Shown: positions 7,606 through 17,008 of the stretch, piece by piece
Numbering within the stretch: position 1 is the stretch's first letter
How the letters are laid out: the number at the start of each line of letters is the position of its first letter
DNA from: Candidatus Intestinimonas stercoravium
GTDB taxonomy: Bacteria; Bacillota; Clostridia; Oscillospirales; Oscillospiraceae
Direction: 5' to 3'
Assembly (NCBI GenBank): GCA_019117605.1
Contig: DWZK01000063.1
Location: 1-58,169 of the forward strand
DNA: 58,169 nt
Notes under the pieces: generated by a model
The model's input: the letters and a program-made list of their open reading frames with translations, nothing else
What the model was told of the DNA's origin: nothing
The model's database searches: none
Made by a program: the position numbers and the translations under genes

Positions 7606-10600
7606 ATGTCTGGACCGGCAAAGATCCCATTTTTGACCCTGTTCTCCGCCTGGCAGCCGGACCCGGCCCAGCGGAGGGCCCTGGCCGGGCTGATGGTGGC
7701 CCGGGCGGTGATCGAGAAAGGCGGCCGCCGGGTCCAGGCGGAGCTGGAGGGCCCCGAGCCCCTCAGCGACCAGGTCGTGGCCGGTCTGGAACGGGAGCTC
7801 TCCGCGGTCTATCAGCTCAACGAGGTGCATCTCAGCTTCCAGGCCCCGGAGGGCCGGGAGGAGCCCCGGGACCCGGGGGCGGAGGAGTTGCCCCCCATGC
7901 CCACCGAGGCGGACATGCCGCCGGAGCCGGAACAGGCTCTGCCGGAAGACTTCCCGCTGGAGGCCGCCCCCGCCGCTCCTGTCCCCCCGTCGGGGCCTGC
8001 CGCCGCCCCTGCAGCCGGGGGAGAGGACGCCGCGGGAGCGGCGGCCTTCCGCCGCACGGAGGAGCTCCGCAGGGAGGCCCTCAAGCACATCAAGACGCCC
8101 GCCTCCTCGGAGAAGAAGGAGAAAAAAGAGAAGGGCGGGGCCCTGCTCTACGGCAAGCTGATGAAGAAGTTCCCCCACATCCAGATGAAGGACATCACCC
8201 TGGACTCGGAGATGGTGACGGTGGAGGGGGATGTGTTCGAGACCGACCACCTGGAGATGAAGAAGCGGGGGGCCTGGATGGTCCGTTTCGACATCACCGA
8301 CCAGACCAACTCCATCCGGGTGGCCAAGTTCCTGGTGGGGGACGAGGGGAAGGCCCTGGCGGGGGCCATCCGCAAGGGCCAGAGGCTCATCGTCCAGGGA
8401 CGGATCAGCCCCTACCAGGGGGAGCTCCAGCTGGAGCCCACCGGCATCTACGAGGGGAAGAAGACCGTGCGCCAGGACCTGGCGGAGGGGGAGAAGCGGG
8501 TGGAGCTCCACCTCCATACCCGCATGTCCGCCATGGATGCCACCACCGACATCAAGGAGGTCATCCAGCGGGCGGCGGCCTGGGGCCATCCGGCCATCGC
8601 CATCACCGACCACGGCGTCTGTCACGACTTCCCCACCGCCTATTCCACCGCCAAGAAGGCGGGCATCAAGATGATCTTCGGCGTGGAGGCCTATTTCGTC
8701 AACGACGTGGACGACATGCCCGCCGTCCGGGGAGATCTGGACGCCGGCTTCCACGGGGAGTATGTCTGCTTCGACCTGGAGACCACCGGCCTGGACGCCC
8801 GGAAGGACGTCATCACTGAGATCGGCGCGGTGGTATATCGGGATGGGCAGGTGACGGAGGAGGTGTTCTCCACCTTCGTGGATCCGGGGCGGCCCATCCC
8901 CTTCGAGGTGAGCCGGCTCACCGGGATCACCGACGACATGGTGAGGGGCGCCCCCAGCCAGGAGGAGGCCATCCGGCAGTTCCTGGCCTTCGTCGATGGA
9001 CGTCCCCTGGCGGCCCACAACGCCGGCTTCGACGTGGGCTTCCTCTCCGAGGGCTGCCGCCGGATGGGGCAGAGCCTGGACGTGACCGCCCTGGACACGC
9101 TGCCCCTGGCCCAGGCCCTGCTGCCCCAGCTGCCCCGGCACAAGCTGGACGTGGTGGCCGACCACCTGGGCCTCCCGGCCTTCAACCACCACCGTGCCAC
9201 CGACGACGCCTCTACCGTGGCCTACATGCTGGTGCCATTCTTCAAACGCCTGGAGGAGGAGCACGGGATCCGCTCTCTGGGGGGCATCAACGCCTGGGCC
9301 GCAGGGCAGAACAAGAAGCGGAAGGGAAAGCGCCGGGCCCGGCATCTGATCGTGCTGGCCCGGAACCAGACCGGGCTCCGCAACCTCTACAAGCTGGTGT
9401 CCAAGGCCCATCTGGAGCACTTCCAGCGCAAGCAGTATCCGGTGATGCCCAAGAGCCTGATCGACGAGAACAGGGAGGGGCTCATCCTGGGCTCCGCCTG
9501 CGAGGCGGGAGAGCTCTTTCAGGCGGTGGTGCGCCGCTCCTCCTGGAGCGAGCTCAAGCGGATCGCCTCCTGGTACGACTATCTGGAGATCCAGCCCATC
9601 AGCAACAACGCCTTCATGCTCCGCCCGGACAAGACGGGCCGCGCTCTGGCCAGGAGCGAGGAGGAGCTGCGGGACTTCAACCGCACCATCGTGGAGCTGG
9701 GCCGGGAGCTGGGCAAGCCGGTGGTGGCCACCGGCGACGTCCACTTCCTGGACCCGGAGGACGAGATCTACCGGCATATCCTCCTCAATACCAAGGGCTT
9801 CGAGGACGCGGACGCCCCCAACCCCCTCTATTTCCGCACCACCGACGAGATGCTGCGGGAGTTCTCCTATCTGGGGGAGGAGACCGCGCGGGAGGTGGTC
9901 GTGGACAACGCCCACCTGATCGCCGCCTGGTGCGGCGACCTGAAGCCCCTTCCCAACGGGCTCTTCGCCCCCAAGCTGGAGGACTCGGAGGGGGAGCTCA
10001 AGCGGCTGGTGTGGGGGAAGGCCAAGCGCCTCTACGGCAAAGAGCCCCCCAAGATCGTCACCGACCGCATCGAGACGGAGCTCCACGACATCCTCATGCG
10101 CCACTACGACGTGATCTATATGTCCGCCCAGAAGCTGGTGCAGGACTCCCTGGACCACGGCTATCTGGTGGGCTCCCGCGGATCGGTGGGATCCTCCATC
10201 GTGGCCTTCATGTCGGGCATCACCGAGGTCAACGCCCTGCCGCCCCACTACCGCTGTCCCAACTGCAAGCATTCTGACTTCGAGGCCGCAAAGGCCCTGG
10301 GCGCGGGCTGCGGCGCGGATATGCCGGACGCGGTGTGTCCGGTCTGCGGGACAAGATATGAGAAGGACGGCTTCAACATCCCCTTCGAGACCTTCCTGGG
10401 CTTCGGCGGCGACAAGGTCCCCGATATCGACCTGAACTTCTCCGGCGAATACCAGTCCAGCGCCCACCGCCGCACCTTCGAGCTCTTCGGCGAGGACCAT
10501 GTGTTCCGCGCGGGCACCATCGGAACGGTGGCGGAGAAGACCGCCTTCGGCTATGTGAAGAAGTACATGGAAGAGCGGGGCAAGACCGCCAACCGGGCGG

Positions 10601-11850
10601 AGATGCTGCGCCTGGCCAAGGGCTGCACCGGCGTGAAGCGGACCACCGGCCAGCACCCCGTCGGCATGGTGGTCATCCCCCAGAACAAAGAGATCTACGA
10701 CTTCTGCCCGGTGCAGCATCCCGCCGATGACACGGACACCGATATCATCACCACCCACTTCGAATACCACTCCATGGAGTCCAACCTCCTGAAGCTGGAC
10801 ATGCTGGGCCACGACGATCCCTCCATGATCCGCATGATGGAGGACCTCACCGGAGTGGACGCCAAGACCATCCCCCTGGATGACCCGGACACCCGGTCCA
10901 TCTTCACCTCCTCCAAGGTATTGGGCTATGAGGACGACAAGATCCTGGGGCCCACCGGCGCCACCGCCATCCCGGAGTTCGGCACCTCCTTCGTCCGGGG
11001 GATGCTGGAGGAGACCAAGCCCACCGAGTTCGACATCCTGGTGCGGCTGTCCGGCTTCTCCCACGGCACCGACGTGTGGCTGGGCAACGCCCGGGACCTG
11101 ATCCTCTCGGGCACCGCCACCGTCGGACAGGCCATCGGCTGCCGGGACGACATCATGATCTACCTCATCTCCTGCGGCATGCCGGAGAAGCGGGCCTTCA
11201 AGATCATGGAGGCGGTCCGAAAGGGGAGGGGGCTCCCCGAAGGGGCGGAGGACGAGATGCGCGCGGCCGGTGTGCCCGAGTGGTACATCGGCTCCTGCAA
11301 GAAGATCGCCTACCTGTTCCCCAAGGCCCACGCGGTGGCCTACGTCATGATGGCGTTCCGCATCGCCTGGTTCAAGGTCCACCGGCCCCTGGCCTTTTAT
11401 GCGGCCTACTTCTCCATCCGGGCCAAGGCCTTCGACGCCACGGTGATGTGCCAGGGCCTGGAGCGCGCCAAGGCCAAGATGGACGAGATCCGGGCCAAGG
11501 ACAAGGAGGCCAGCGCGGTGGAGCAGGACATGCTCACCACCCTGGAGGTGGTCTACGAGTTCTATACCCGGGGCTTCACCTTCGAGCCCATGGACCTCTA
11601 CCGCTCGGACGCGGTACGCTTCCGGGTGGACGAGGAGAAGAAGGCCCTCCTGCCCCCCTTCATGGCCATCCCCGGCCTGGGAGAGACTGCCGCCGTATCC
11701 ATCGTGGAGCAGCGGAAGGGGAAGGAGTACCTGTCGGTGGAGGAGTTCTCCGCCGACTGTCCCAAGGTGACCAAGGCCCATATCGAGCTCCTCCGGAGCT
11801 GCGGCGCCCTGTCCGGGATGCCGGAGACCAGCCAGATCACCTTCTTCTGA
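7606..11850 (+). CDS. polC: DNA polymerase III alpha subunit, PolC type
   Basis: Replicative polymerase of low-GC Gram-positive lineages with built-in proofreading. In order, the 1414-residue product has an N-terminal domain, a Pro/Ala/Glu-rich linker (about residues 80-145), an OB-fold (about 170-290), the first part of a PHP domain (HLHT near residue 301), a DEDDh exonuclease inserted from FDLETTGLD at about 389, the rest of PHP, a four-cysteine zinc motif (CPNC near 884 and CPVC) and the polymerase core. ATG 7606 is preferred over ATG 7588 because GGAGGAG at 7590-7596 lies just upstream of 7606 and would fall inside the longer protein. Last gene of its operon. Confidence 0.97.
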   Translation: MSGPAKIPFLTLFSAWQPDPAQRRALAGLMVARAVIEKGGRRVQAELEGPEPLSDQVVAGLERELSAVYQLNEVHLSFQAPEGREEPRDPGAEELPPMPTEADMPPEPEQALPEDFPLEAAPAAPVPPSGPAAAPAAGGEDAAGAAAFRRTEELRREALKHIKTPASSEKKEKKEKGGALLYGKLMKKFPHIQMKDITLDSEMVTVEGDVFETDHLEMKKRGAWMVRFDITDQTNSIRVAKFLVGDEGKALAGAIRKGQRLIVQGRISPYQGELQLEPTGIYEGKKTVRQDLAEGEKRVELHLHTRMSAMDATTDIKEVIQRAAAWGHPAIAITDHGVCHDFPTAYSTAKKAGIKMIFGVEAYFVNDVDDMPAVRGDLDAGFHGEYVCFDLETTGLDARKDVITEIGAVVYRDGQVTEEVFSTFVDPGRPIPFEVSRLTGITDDMVRGAPSQEEAIRQFLAFVDGRPLAAHNAGFDVGFLSEGCRRMGQSLDVTALDTLPLAQALLPQLPRHKLDVVADHLGLPAFNHHRATDDASTVAYMLVPFFKRLEEEHGIRSLGGINAWAAGQNKKRKGKRRARHLIVLARNQTGLRNLYKLVSKAHLEHFQRKQYPVMPKSLIDENREGLILGSACEAGELFQAVVRRSSWSELKRIASWYDYLEIQPISNNAFMLRPDKTGRALARSEEELRDFNRTIVELGRELGKPVVATGDVHFLDPEDEIYRHILLNTKGFEDADAPNPLYFRTTDEMLREFSYLGEETAREVVVDNAHLIAAWCGDLKPLPNGLFAPKLEDSEGELKRLVWGKAKRLYGKEPPKIVTDRIETELHDILMRHYDVIYMSAQKLVQDSLDHGYLVGSRGSVGSSIVAFMSGITEVNALPPHYRCPNCKHSDFEAAKALGAGCGADMPDAVCPVCGTRYEKDGFNIPFETFLGFGGDKVPDIDLNFSGEYQSSAHRRTFELFGEDHVFRAGTIGTVAEKTAFGYVKKYMEERGKTANRAEMLRLAKGCTGVKRTTGQHPVGMVVIPQNKEIYDFCPVQHPADDTDTDIITTHFEYHSMESNLLKLDMLGHDDPSMIRMMEDLTGVDAKTIPLDDPDTRSIFTSSKVLGYEDDKILGPTGATAIPEFGTSFVRGMLEETKPTEFDILVRLSGFSHGTDVWLGNARDLILSGTATVGQAIGCRDDIMIYLISCGMPEKRAFKIMEAVRKGRGLPEGAEDEMRAAGVPEWYIGSCKKIAYLFPKAHAVAYVMMAFRIAWFKVHRPLAFYAAYFSIRAKAFDATVMCQGLERAKAKMDEIRAKDKEASAVEQDMLTTLEVVYEFYTRGFTFEPMDLYRSDAVRFRVDEEKKALLPPFMAIPGLGETAAVSIVEQRKGKEYLSVEEFSADCPKVTKAHIELLRSCGALSGMPETSQITFF

Positions 11851-11867
11851 CAGGCATCACAGATGAC

Positions 11868-11911
11868 AAAAACGAGAGCCCGTGTGAGCGTGAGACACGG
11901 GCTCTCGTTTT
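11868..11911. terminator. bidirectional terminator between polC and the convergent YbaK-like gene
   Basis: A 17-bp stem AAAACGAGAGCCCGTGT with its complement and a 9-nt loop, A-rich on the left arm and T-rich on the right, so it can stop transcription from both sides. It closes the pyrH-polC operon. Confidence 0.9.
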
Positions 11912-11938
11912 CCTATCATGGGCGTCATGAGCGGACGC

Positions 11939-12427
11939 TCAGGCGTCCTCCGGGCTCTGCCAGCCCTTGCACACATCGATCCAGCCGGCGCTCCGGGCGC
12001 AGCGCTCCAGCTCGTCCAGGCCCAGCTCCACGGCAGAGTTGGAACTGCCTGCGGCGGGATAGACGGTCTGGAAGCGCCGCAGGGAGATATCCAGATAGGT
12101 GGTCACGTCCTCCCGCTCGATGGCGAAGGGGCACACGCCGCCCACCTGATGGCCGGTGAAGGCCTCCACCTGGTCGGGGGAGAGCATGGTGGCCTTGTGG
12201 TGGAAGAGGTGCTTGAACTTGCTGTTGTCGATCTTGGCGTCTCCGGCGCAGACGATGAGCAGGGCGCCGTCCTCGTGGGCGAAGGAGAGGGTCTTGGCGA
12301 TCCGGGCCCCCTCGCAGCCCACAGCCTGGGCGGCCAGCTCCACCGTGGCGCTGGACACATCGAACTCCCGGATGCGCTCCTCCATGCCCAGAGCGCGGAG
12401 GTAGGGGCGTACCTTTTCGATGGACAT
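11939..12427 (-). CDS. YbaK/EbsC-family aminoacyl-tRNA deacylase
   Basis: A 162-residue stand-alone editing-domain protein. Members of this family hydrolyse mischarged tRNAs such as Cys-tRNA(Pro) or Ala-tRNA(Pro). Visible family features are the KTLSF segment, the conserved lysine in DNSKFKHLF, the GHQVGGVCPFA block lining the substrate pocket and the glycine-serine-rich YPAAGSSNSAVEL near the C-terminus. Its ATG overlaps the stop of the upstream thioesterase gene (TGATG), so the two are translationally coupled. Which mischarged tRNA it acts on cannot be told from sequence. Confidence 0.85.
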   Translation of the reverse strand: MSIEKVRPYLRALGMEERIREFDVSSATVELAAQAVGCEGARIAKTLSFAHEDGALLIVCAGDAKIDNSKFKHLFHHKATMLSPDQVEAFTGHQVGGVCPFAIEREDVTTYLDISLRRFQTVYPAAGSSNSAVELGLDELERCARSAGWIDVCKGWQSPEDA

Positions 12428-12822
12428 CAGCGGGCCTCTTTCCGCTGCTCCGCCTTGGCGAGGAAGCGGTCCACAGTGATGATGAAGCGGTCATGGGTGC
12501 CCTTGCCGATCACGCCCGCCTCGTCATAGGCGGTGACGTTGAAGGTCAGGGCTTTCCGGTCCACGCGGACCAGCTCGGCCTCCGCCCAGACTTTCATGCC
12601 GATGGGGGTCGCTGCGTCGTGAGATACGTCCAGGCGGGTGCCCACGGTCCCCTCGCCTTCGGCGAGATAGGGGCCCACGGCGTTCACAGCGGCGTTCTCC
12701 ATCAGGGCGATCATATACGGGGTGGCGAATACAGGGACCAGGCCGGAGCCCACTGCGTTGGCAGTGTTGTGCTCGGTCACGACGGTCTCCGCCCGTCCCT
12801 TGGCGCCGATCTCGATAGACAT
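12427..12822 (-). CDS. hot-dog thioesterase, fluoroacetyl-CoA thioesterase (FlK)-like
   Basis: A 131-residue single hot-dog protein. The Thr34-Glu42 spacing and His69 in the VSHDAATPIG block resemble the Thr-Glu-His catalytic set of FlK-type thioesterases. Most such proteins in gut Clostridia have unknown acyl-CoA substrates and are not expected to act on fluoroacetate. ATG 12822 has GGAGGA about 10 nt upstream, and a plausible sigma-A promoter lies at 12875-12903. It is the first gene of a two-gene operon with the YbaK-like deacylase. A link to acyl-CoA detoxification is inference only. Confidence 0.8.
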   Translation of the reverse strand: MSIEIGAKGRAETVVTEHNTANAVGSGLVPVFATPYMIALMENAAVNAVGPYLAEGEGTVGTRLDVSHDAATPIGMKVWAEAELVRVDRKALTFNVTAYDEAGVIGKGTHDRFIITVDRFLAKAEQRKEAR

Positions 12823-12874
12823 CGATCAGATTCCTCCTTTTCCAGCCCCCGGGAGCGGGGACCGATCTTGTACC

Positions 12875-12903
12875 AGTCTACAACAGGCAGGCAGAAAATG
12901 CAA
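12875..12903 (-). promoter_or_regulatory. candidate sigma-A promoter for the thioesterase-YbaK pair
   Basis: On the minus strand TTGCAT (12898-12903), a 17-nt spacer and TAGACT (12875-12880). The -10 box is imperfect. It lies beside the terminator of the pot operon. Confidence 0.5.
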
Positions 12904-12904
12904 G

Positions 12905-12941
12905 AAAAAGCGCTCCCGTCCGTTCAACGGATGGGAGCGCT
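12905..12941 (-). terminator. intrinsic terminator of the potABCD operon
   Basis: A 14-bp stem with one mismatch (12909-12922 with 12928-12941) and a 5-nt loop; on the minus strand it is followed by five T residues. It begins 19 nt after the potD stop. Confidence 0.85.
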
Positions 12942-12959
12942 CTCGTGGGAGCGGATCGG

Positions 12960-14015
12960 TCAGGTCATGGACTTCAGACGGGTCCACTCGCTGTCATACA
13001 GGTCCAGGATGTTCTGGGGCAGGCCGGCATAGCTCTCACACTTGGCCAGGATGGAAGAGTCGGGGTAGGCCAGGGGGTCGGAGGCGACTTCCGGGTCCAG
13101 AGCGTCGCGGACAGAGAGCAGGGGAGTGGAGTACCAGATCTCCTCACAATTCTTCAGCCCCGCCTCGGTGGAGCACATATAATCGATGAAGATCTCAGCG
13201 TTCTCCTTGTTGGCCGCGCCCTTGGGGATGCACATGGCGTCCACATAGATGTTGGTGCCCTCCTCAGGGATGTAGAAGCCCAGGTCGGGGTTGTTCTCCA
13301 GCATGGTGAGGTAGTCGCCGTAATAGTAGGTGCCGATGGCGGCGTTGTTGCCCTCCATCTTGCCGAAGATCTGGTCCATGGCGTAGCCCTGGAGGATGCC
13401 CTTCTGCTCGATGAGCTTTTCCACCGCTTCGATGATCTGGGCCTCGTCGGTGGTGTTGTAGGAGTAGCCCAGGGACTTCAGCGCGATGCCGATGGCGTCC
13501 CGGGAGTTGTCGATCATGACGATGTCGCCGGTATATTTCTCGTTCCAGAGGAGATCCCAGCTCCCCAGGTCGGCCTCGTCCACCATGGTGGTGTTATAGA
13601 TCACCCCCATGAGGCCCCACATATAGGGCACAGAGTAGAGGTTCTCGGGGTCGTACTCGGGGTTTTTCAGCTCGGGGTCGATATCGGAGAAATTCGGGAT
13701 GTTATCGAAATCCAAAGGCTCCAGCATGTCCTCAGAGATCAGGCGCGCGATCATATAGTCGGAAGGGATGATGACGTCGTATTCCGCGCCGCCGCCAGCC
13801 AGCATAGAGTACATGGTCTCATTGCTGTCGTACATCTGGTAGTTGACCTTGATGCCGGTGGCCTCTTCGAAGTCGTCCAGCACCGACTCGTCGATGTATT
13901 CGCCCCAGTTGTACACGTTCACCTCTCCGTTGGAGGCGCTGCCTCCCCCGCCGCAGCCGGCCAGGAGTCCGGTGAGCAGGGTGGCGCTCACCGCGATAGC
14001 CAGAGTTCTTTTCAA
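12960..14015 (-). CDS. potD: spermidine/putrescine ABC transporter, substrate-binding lipoprotein
   Basis: Extracytoplasmic receptor that hands polyamines to PotBC. The 351-residue product has a lipoprotein signal (MKRTLAIAVSATLLTGLLAGC, lipid-anchored Cys21) followed by VNVYNWGEYID, typical of PotD/PotF, and a two-lobed binding-protein fold. The frame begins with TTG at 14015; I see no in-frame ATG or GTG that would keep the signal peptide. The nearby Shine-Dalgarno sequences are badly spaced (AAAGGAG 13 nt away, AAAGGAA abutting), so initiation may be weak. Last gene of potABCD, with a small hairpin (about 14055-14076) in the gap after potC. Confidence 0.92.
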   Translation of the reverse strand: MKRTLAIAVSATLLTGLLAGCGGGGSASNGEVNVYNWGEYIDESVLDDFEEATGIKVNYQMYDSNETMYSMLAGGGAEYDVIIPSDYMIARLISEDMLEPLDFDNIPNFSDIDPELKNPEYDPENLYSVPYMWGLMGVIYNTTMVDEADLGSWDLLWNEKYTGDIVMIDNSRDAIGIALKSLGYSYNTTDEAQIIEAVEKLIEQKGILQGYAMDQIFGKMEGNNAAIGTYYYGDYLTMLENNPDLGFYIPEEGTNIYVDAMCIPKGAANKENAEIFIDYMCSTEAGLKNCEEIWYSTPLLSVRDALDPEVASDPLAYPDSSILAKCESYAGLPQNILDLYDSEWTRLKSMT

Positions 14016-14076
14016 TTCCTTTCGTATGCTCCTTTCGAAAAGTTGAGATATATGACGGGACCAGATCTGGTCCGGG

Positions 14077-14991
14077 TCACCTGTCTTGGGCCTGAGGGCC
14101 CAGCTCCTCGTCCTCCAGGGAGAGGAGAGGCCCCCCGGCGCCGTTTGCCGGAAGGGGAGACCCCTCCGGGCCCCGCGGGCTCCGGCGGGAGCGCCCCTGG
14201 GCGTTCTGCCGCAGGTTGATGACGATGAGGAGGACCAACACCGCCAGGAACATGAGGGTGGACAGCGCGTTGATCTCGGGGCTCACCCGCCGCCGCACCA
14301 TGGAGTACACCACCATGGACAGGGTGGAGACCCGGCTGCCGGCGGTGAAGTAGCTGATGACGAAGTCATCGATGCTCATGGTGAAGGCGATGAGCATCCC
14401 GTTGATGATGCCGGGCATCAGTTCGGGCAGGACCACCTTGCGGAAGGCATAAAAACTGGTGGCGCCCAGGTCCTGGGCGGCTTCAGCGATGTTGGGGTCC
14501 AGCTGCCGCAGCTTTGGCATCACAGAGAGGATGACATATGGGATATTGAAGGTGATATGGGCGATGAGCAGGGTGGGGAAGCCCAGGCCGAAGTCGATGC
14601 CCACATCAGAGAGCACCTGTCCCACGAAGACGAAGAGCAGCATCATGGAAACGCCGGTGATGATGTCCGGGTTGGTGAGAGGGATGTTGTTCACCGTCAT
14701 ACAGACAGAGCGGGCCCGGTGCTTCATGTTGTAGAAGCCGATGGCCGCTGCGGTGCCCGCCACAGTGGCGACGGCAGTGGCCAGCACGGACACGGTGATG
14801 GTGGTCTGGAAGGCCTCCAGGACCGTCCGGTCCTGGAAGAGCTGGATATACCAGTCCAGGGTGAACCCGCCCCACACGGCGTTGCTCTTGGAATCGTTGA
14901 AGGAGAAGACGATGAGCACGAAGATGGGGGCATAGAGGAAAAGGAACATGAGGAAAATGAACAGCCTGGAAAAAACACCGTTCTTCTTCAC
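14077..14991 (-). CDS. potC: spermidine/putrescine ABC transporter permease
   Basis: Inner-membrane permease with about six membrane segments and the EAA loop that contacts PotA (EAAQDLGATSFYAFRKVVLPELMPG). It starts at GTG 14991, overlapping the potB stop (GTGA), so translation is coupled. The last 40 or so of its 304 residues form an unusual hydrophilic Gly/Pro/Glu-rich tail beyond the normal PotC end near residue 260; the tail has no recognisable domain. The assignment to PotC rather than PotB rests on operon order and sequence type. Confidence 0.93.
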   Translation of the reverse strand: MKKNGVFSRLFIFLMFLFLYAPIFVLIVFSFNDSKSNAVWGGFTLDWYIQLFQDRTVLEAFQTTITVSVLATAVATVAGTAAAIGFYNMKHRARSVCMTVNNIPLTNPDIITGVSMMLLFVFVGQVLSDVGIDFGLGFPTLLIAHITFNIPYVILSVMPKLRQLDPNIAEAAQDLGATSFYAFRKVVLPELMPGIINGMLIAFTMSIDDFVISYFTAGSRVSTLSMVVYSMVRRRVSPEINALSTLMFLAVLVLLIVINLRQNAQGRSRRSPRGPEGSPLPANGAGGPLLSLEDEELGPQAQDR

Positions 14992-15800
14992 AGGACCACC
15001 GCCTCCCCTTCACCCTCGCCGAAGCGGTTCATGATGCCCATGCAGGCCAGTACGATGACCATCATCACCAGAGAGATGGCCGAGCCCAGATGGGGATTGT
15101 AGGCGGCGCCCAGGAACTGCATCTCGATCAGGTCGCCCAGCAGCAGGGTCATGCCGCCGCCCAGCAGCTTGGAGATGACGAAGGTGGACACCGAGGGGAT
15201 GAACACCATGGTCACCCCGGAGAGCACGCCGGGGAGAGAGAGGGGGAACACGATCCGGCGGAAGACCTGCCGGTCGTTGGCCCCCAGGTCCTGAGCCGCC
15301 TCGATGACCCGGGGATCGATCTTCTCGATGACCGAGAAGATGGGCAGCACCATGAAGGGCAGGAAGTTGTACACCATGCCCAGCACCACGGCGGCGGAGG
15401 TGTCGATGATGTCCAGCTTGGGCAGGCCCAGGGTGGAGAGCAGGGTGTTGAAGAACCCGTTGCGCTCCAGGAGGAACACCCAGGAATAGGTCCGCAGGAG
15501 GAAGTTCATCCACATGGGCAGCATGATGAGCAGGGTAGCCATGCCCCGCAGCCGGCTCTGTTCCCTGGCCAGCAGATAGGCCAGAGGGTAGCCCAGGAGG
15601 ATGCACACCAGGGTGGCCACCAGGGCCAGCAGGAAGGAGCGGCCGAAGACGCCCACATACTGTCCCATGGAGGCGAAGTTCTCCAGGGTGAAGCCCCCCG
15701 TCCGTGTGGTGAAGGCGTACACCACCACCAAGATCAGCGGGATCACCACGAAAAGCGCCATCCAGATCACATAGGGGACGGCCACGCCCTTACTCTTCAT
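14988..15800 (-). CDS. potB: spermidine/putrescine ABC transporter permease
   Basis: Partner permease to PotC, 270 residues, with about six membrane segments and an EAA loop (EAAQDLGANDRQVFRRIVFPLSLPG). I chose ATG 15800 ([17 protein letters not shown]), since GGAGGA lies a few nucleotides upstream; the open frame extends 14 codons further but only inside potA. Its start overlaps the end of potA by 11 nt, indicating coupling. Confidence 0.93.
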   Translation of the reverse strand: MKSKGVAVPYVIWMALFVVIPLILVVVYAFTTRTGGFTLENFASMGQYVGVFGRSFLLALVATLVCILLGYPLAYLLAREQSRLRGMATLLIMLPMWMNFLLRTYSWVFLLERNGFFNTLLSTLGLPKLDIIDTSAAVVLGMVYNFLPFMVLPIFSVIEKIDPRVIEAAQDLGANDRQVFRRIVFPLSLPGVLSGVTMVFIPSVSTFVISKLLGGGMTLLLGDLIEMQFLGAAYNPHLGSAISLVMMVIVLACMGIMNRFGEGEGEAVVL

Positions 15801-16914
15801 CGCCGTCCTCCGCCTCCTCGTTGAGCTCGTCGTATTCGTCACTGTAGGAGCTGTAGTCGCCGAAGGTGCCTGAATAGGCGCTCTTCTTCATGACATGGAA
15901 GCCGTCGGGATCGATCTTCACGCCGATCTTGGTCCCCACAGGGGAGTAGTCGGTGGTCTGGATGAGCCACTTGAAGCCGCGGAAGTCCACGATGGTGTCG
16001 TAGTGCACCCCCTTGAAGGTCACTTCGGTGACAGTGCCGGTGAGCTGTCCCTGCTCCACGGGGACGATGTCGATGTCCTCCGGGCGGATGACCACGTCCA
16101 CCGGCTCATCCTTGGCGAAGCCCTTGTCCAGACAGGGGAACTTCTTGCCGTACATGCCCACCACTCCGTCGGCGTGCATGATACCGTCGATGATGTTGGA
16201 TTCGCCGATGAAGTCGGCCACGAAGGCGTTCTTCGGCTCGTTGTAGATGTCCGTGGGAGAGCCGATCTGCTGGATGTTGCCCTTGTCCATGACCACGATC
16301 GTGTCGGACATGGTGAGGGCCTCCTCCTGGTCGTGTGTCACATAGATGAAGGTGATGCCCACCTGCTGCTGGATCTTCTTGAGCTCGATCTGCATATCCT
16401 TGCGCAGCTTCAGATCCAGGGCGCCCAGGGGCTCATCCAGGAGCAGCACCTGGGGCCGGTTGACGATGGCCCGGGCGATGGCGATCCGCTGCTGCTGGCC
16501 GCCGGAGAGGGAGTCTACGCTCCGCTTTCCATAACCCGGCAGGTTCACCAGCTCCAGGGCCTCTTCCACCCGGCGCTGGATCTCCTTCTCCGGCACCTTG
16601 GCGATCCGCAGGCCGAAGGCCACGTTCTCAAAGATGTTCATATGGGTAAAGAGGGCGTACTTCTGGAAGACCGTGTTCACCTTGCGCTTGTGGGGAGGCA
16701 CGTCATTGATGCGCACACCATCAAAAAACACATCCCCGGAGGTGGGCTTTTGGAAGCCTCCGATGATGCGCAGTGTCGTCGTCTTCCCGCAGCCGCTGGG
16801 GCCCAGGAGCGTGAGGAACTCACGGTCATTGATATAAAGGTTGATGGAGTTGAGCACGACCTCGTCGTCAAACACCATTTTCAGATCCGACAAGCGGATA
16901 AGCTCTTTGGACAT
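15790..16914 (-). CDS. potA: spermidine/putrescine ABC transporter ATP-binding protein
   Basis: Cytoplasmic ATPase that powers polyamine import. The 374-residue product has Walker [10 protein letters not shown], the LSGGQQQR signature, Walker [13 protein letters not shown] and the switch His of THDQEEA, followed by a TOBE-type C-terminal regulatory domain and a very acidic tail (EEAEDGDEE). I chose ATG 16914, 4 nt after GGAGG; the frame extends to 16974 without a better start. First gene of potABCD, reading from a strong sigma-A promoter at 16980-17008. Confidence 0.95.
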   Translation of the reverse strand: MSKELIRLSDLKMVFDDEVVLNSINLYINDREFLTLLGPSGCGKTTTLRIIGGFQKPTSGDVFFDGVRINDVPPHKRKVNTVFQKYALFTHMNIFENVAFGLRIAKVPEKEIQRRVEEALELVNLPGYGKRSVDSLSGGQQQRIAIARAIVNRPQVLLLDEPLGALDLKLRKDMQIELKKIQQQVGITFIYVTHDQEEALTMSDTIVVMDKGNIQQIGSPTDIYNEPKNAFVADFIGESNIIDGIMHADGVVGMYGKKFPCLDKGFAKDEPVDVVIRPEDIDIVPVEQGQLTGTVTEVTFKGVHYDTIVDFRGFKWLIQTTDYSPVGTKIGVKIDPDGFHVMKKSAYSGTFGDYSSYSDEYDELNEEAEDGDEE

Positions 16915-16979
16915 TATCCTCCCCCGTTCTGTACCTGGGGCGCGGGCCCCGAAATGAAACGAAAAATGTAGCAAGCTAA

Positions 16980-17008
16980 AATATATATGCTATCGCCATA
17001 AAAGTCAA
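16980..17008 (-). promoter_or_regulatory. sigma-A promoter of potABCD
   Basis: On the minus strand TTGACT (17003-17008), exactly 17 nt, then TATATT (16980-16985), in an AT-rich stretch. This leaves a leader of about 60 nt before potA. No operator or riboswitch was recognised. Confidence 0.8.

Noticed and set aside
7522-11781. A 1419-codon open frame on the minus strand opposite polC
   Set aside because: It is a mirror of GC-rich codon bias: its translation is rich in His, Leu, Gly and Val without domains, and polC on the plus strand carries clear motifs throughout.
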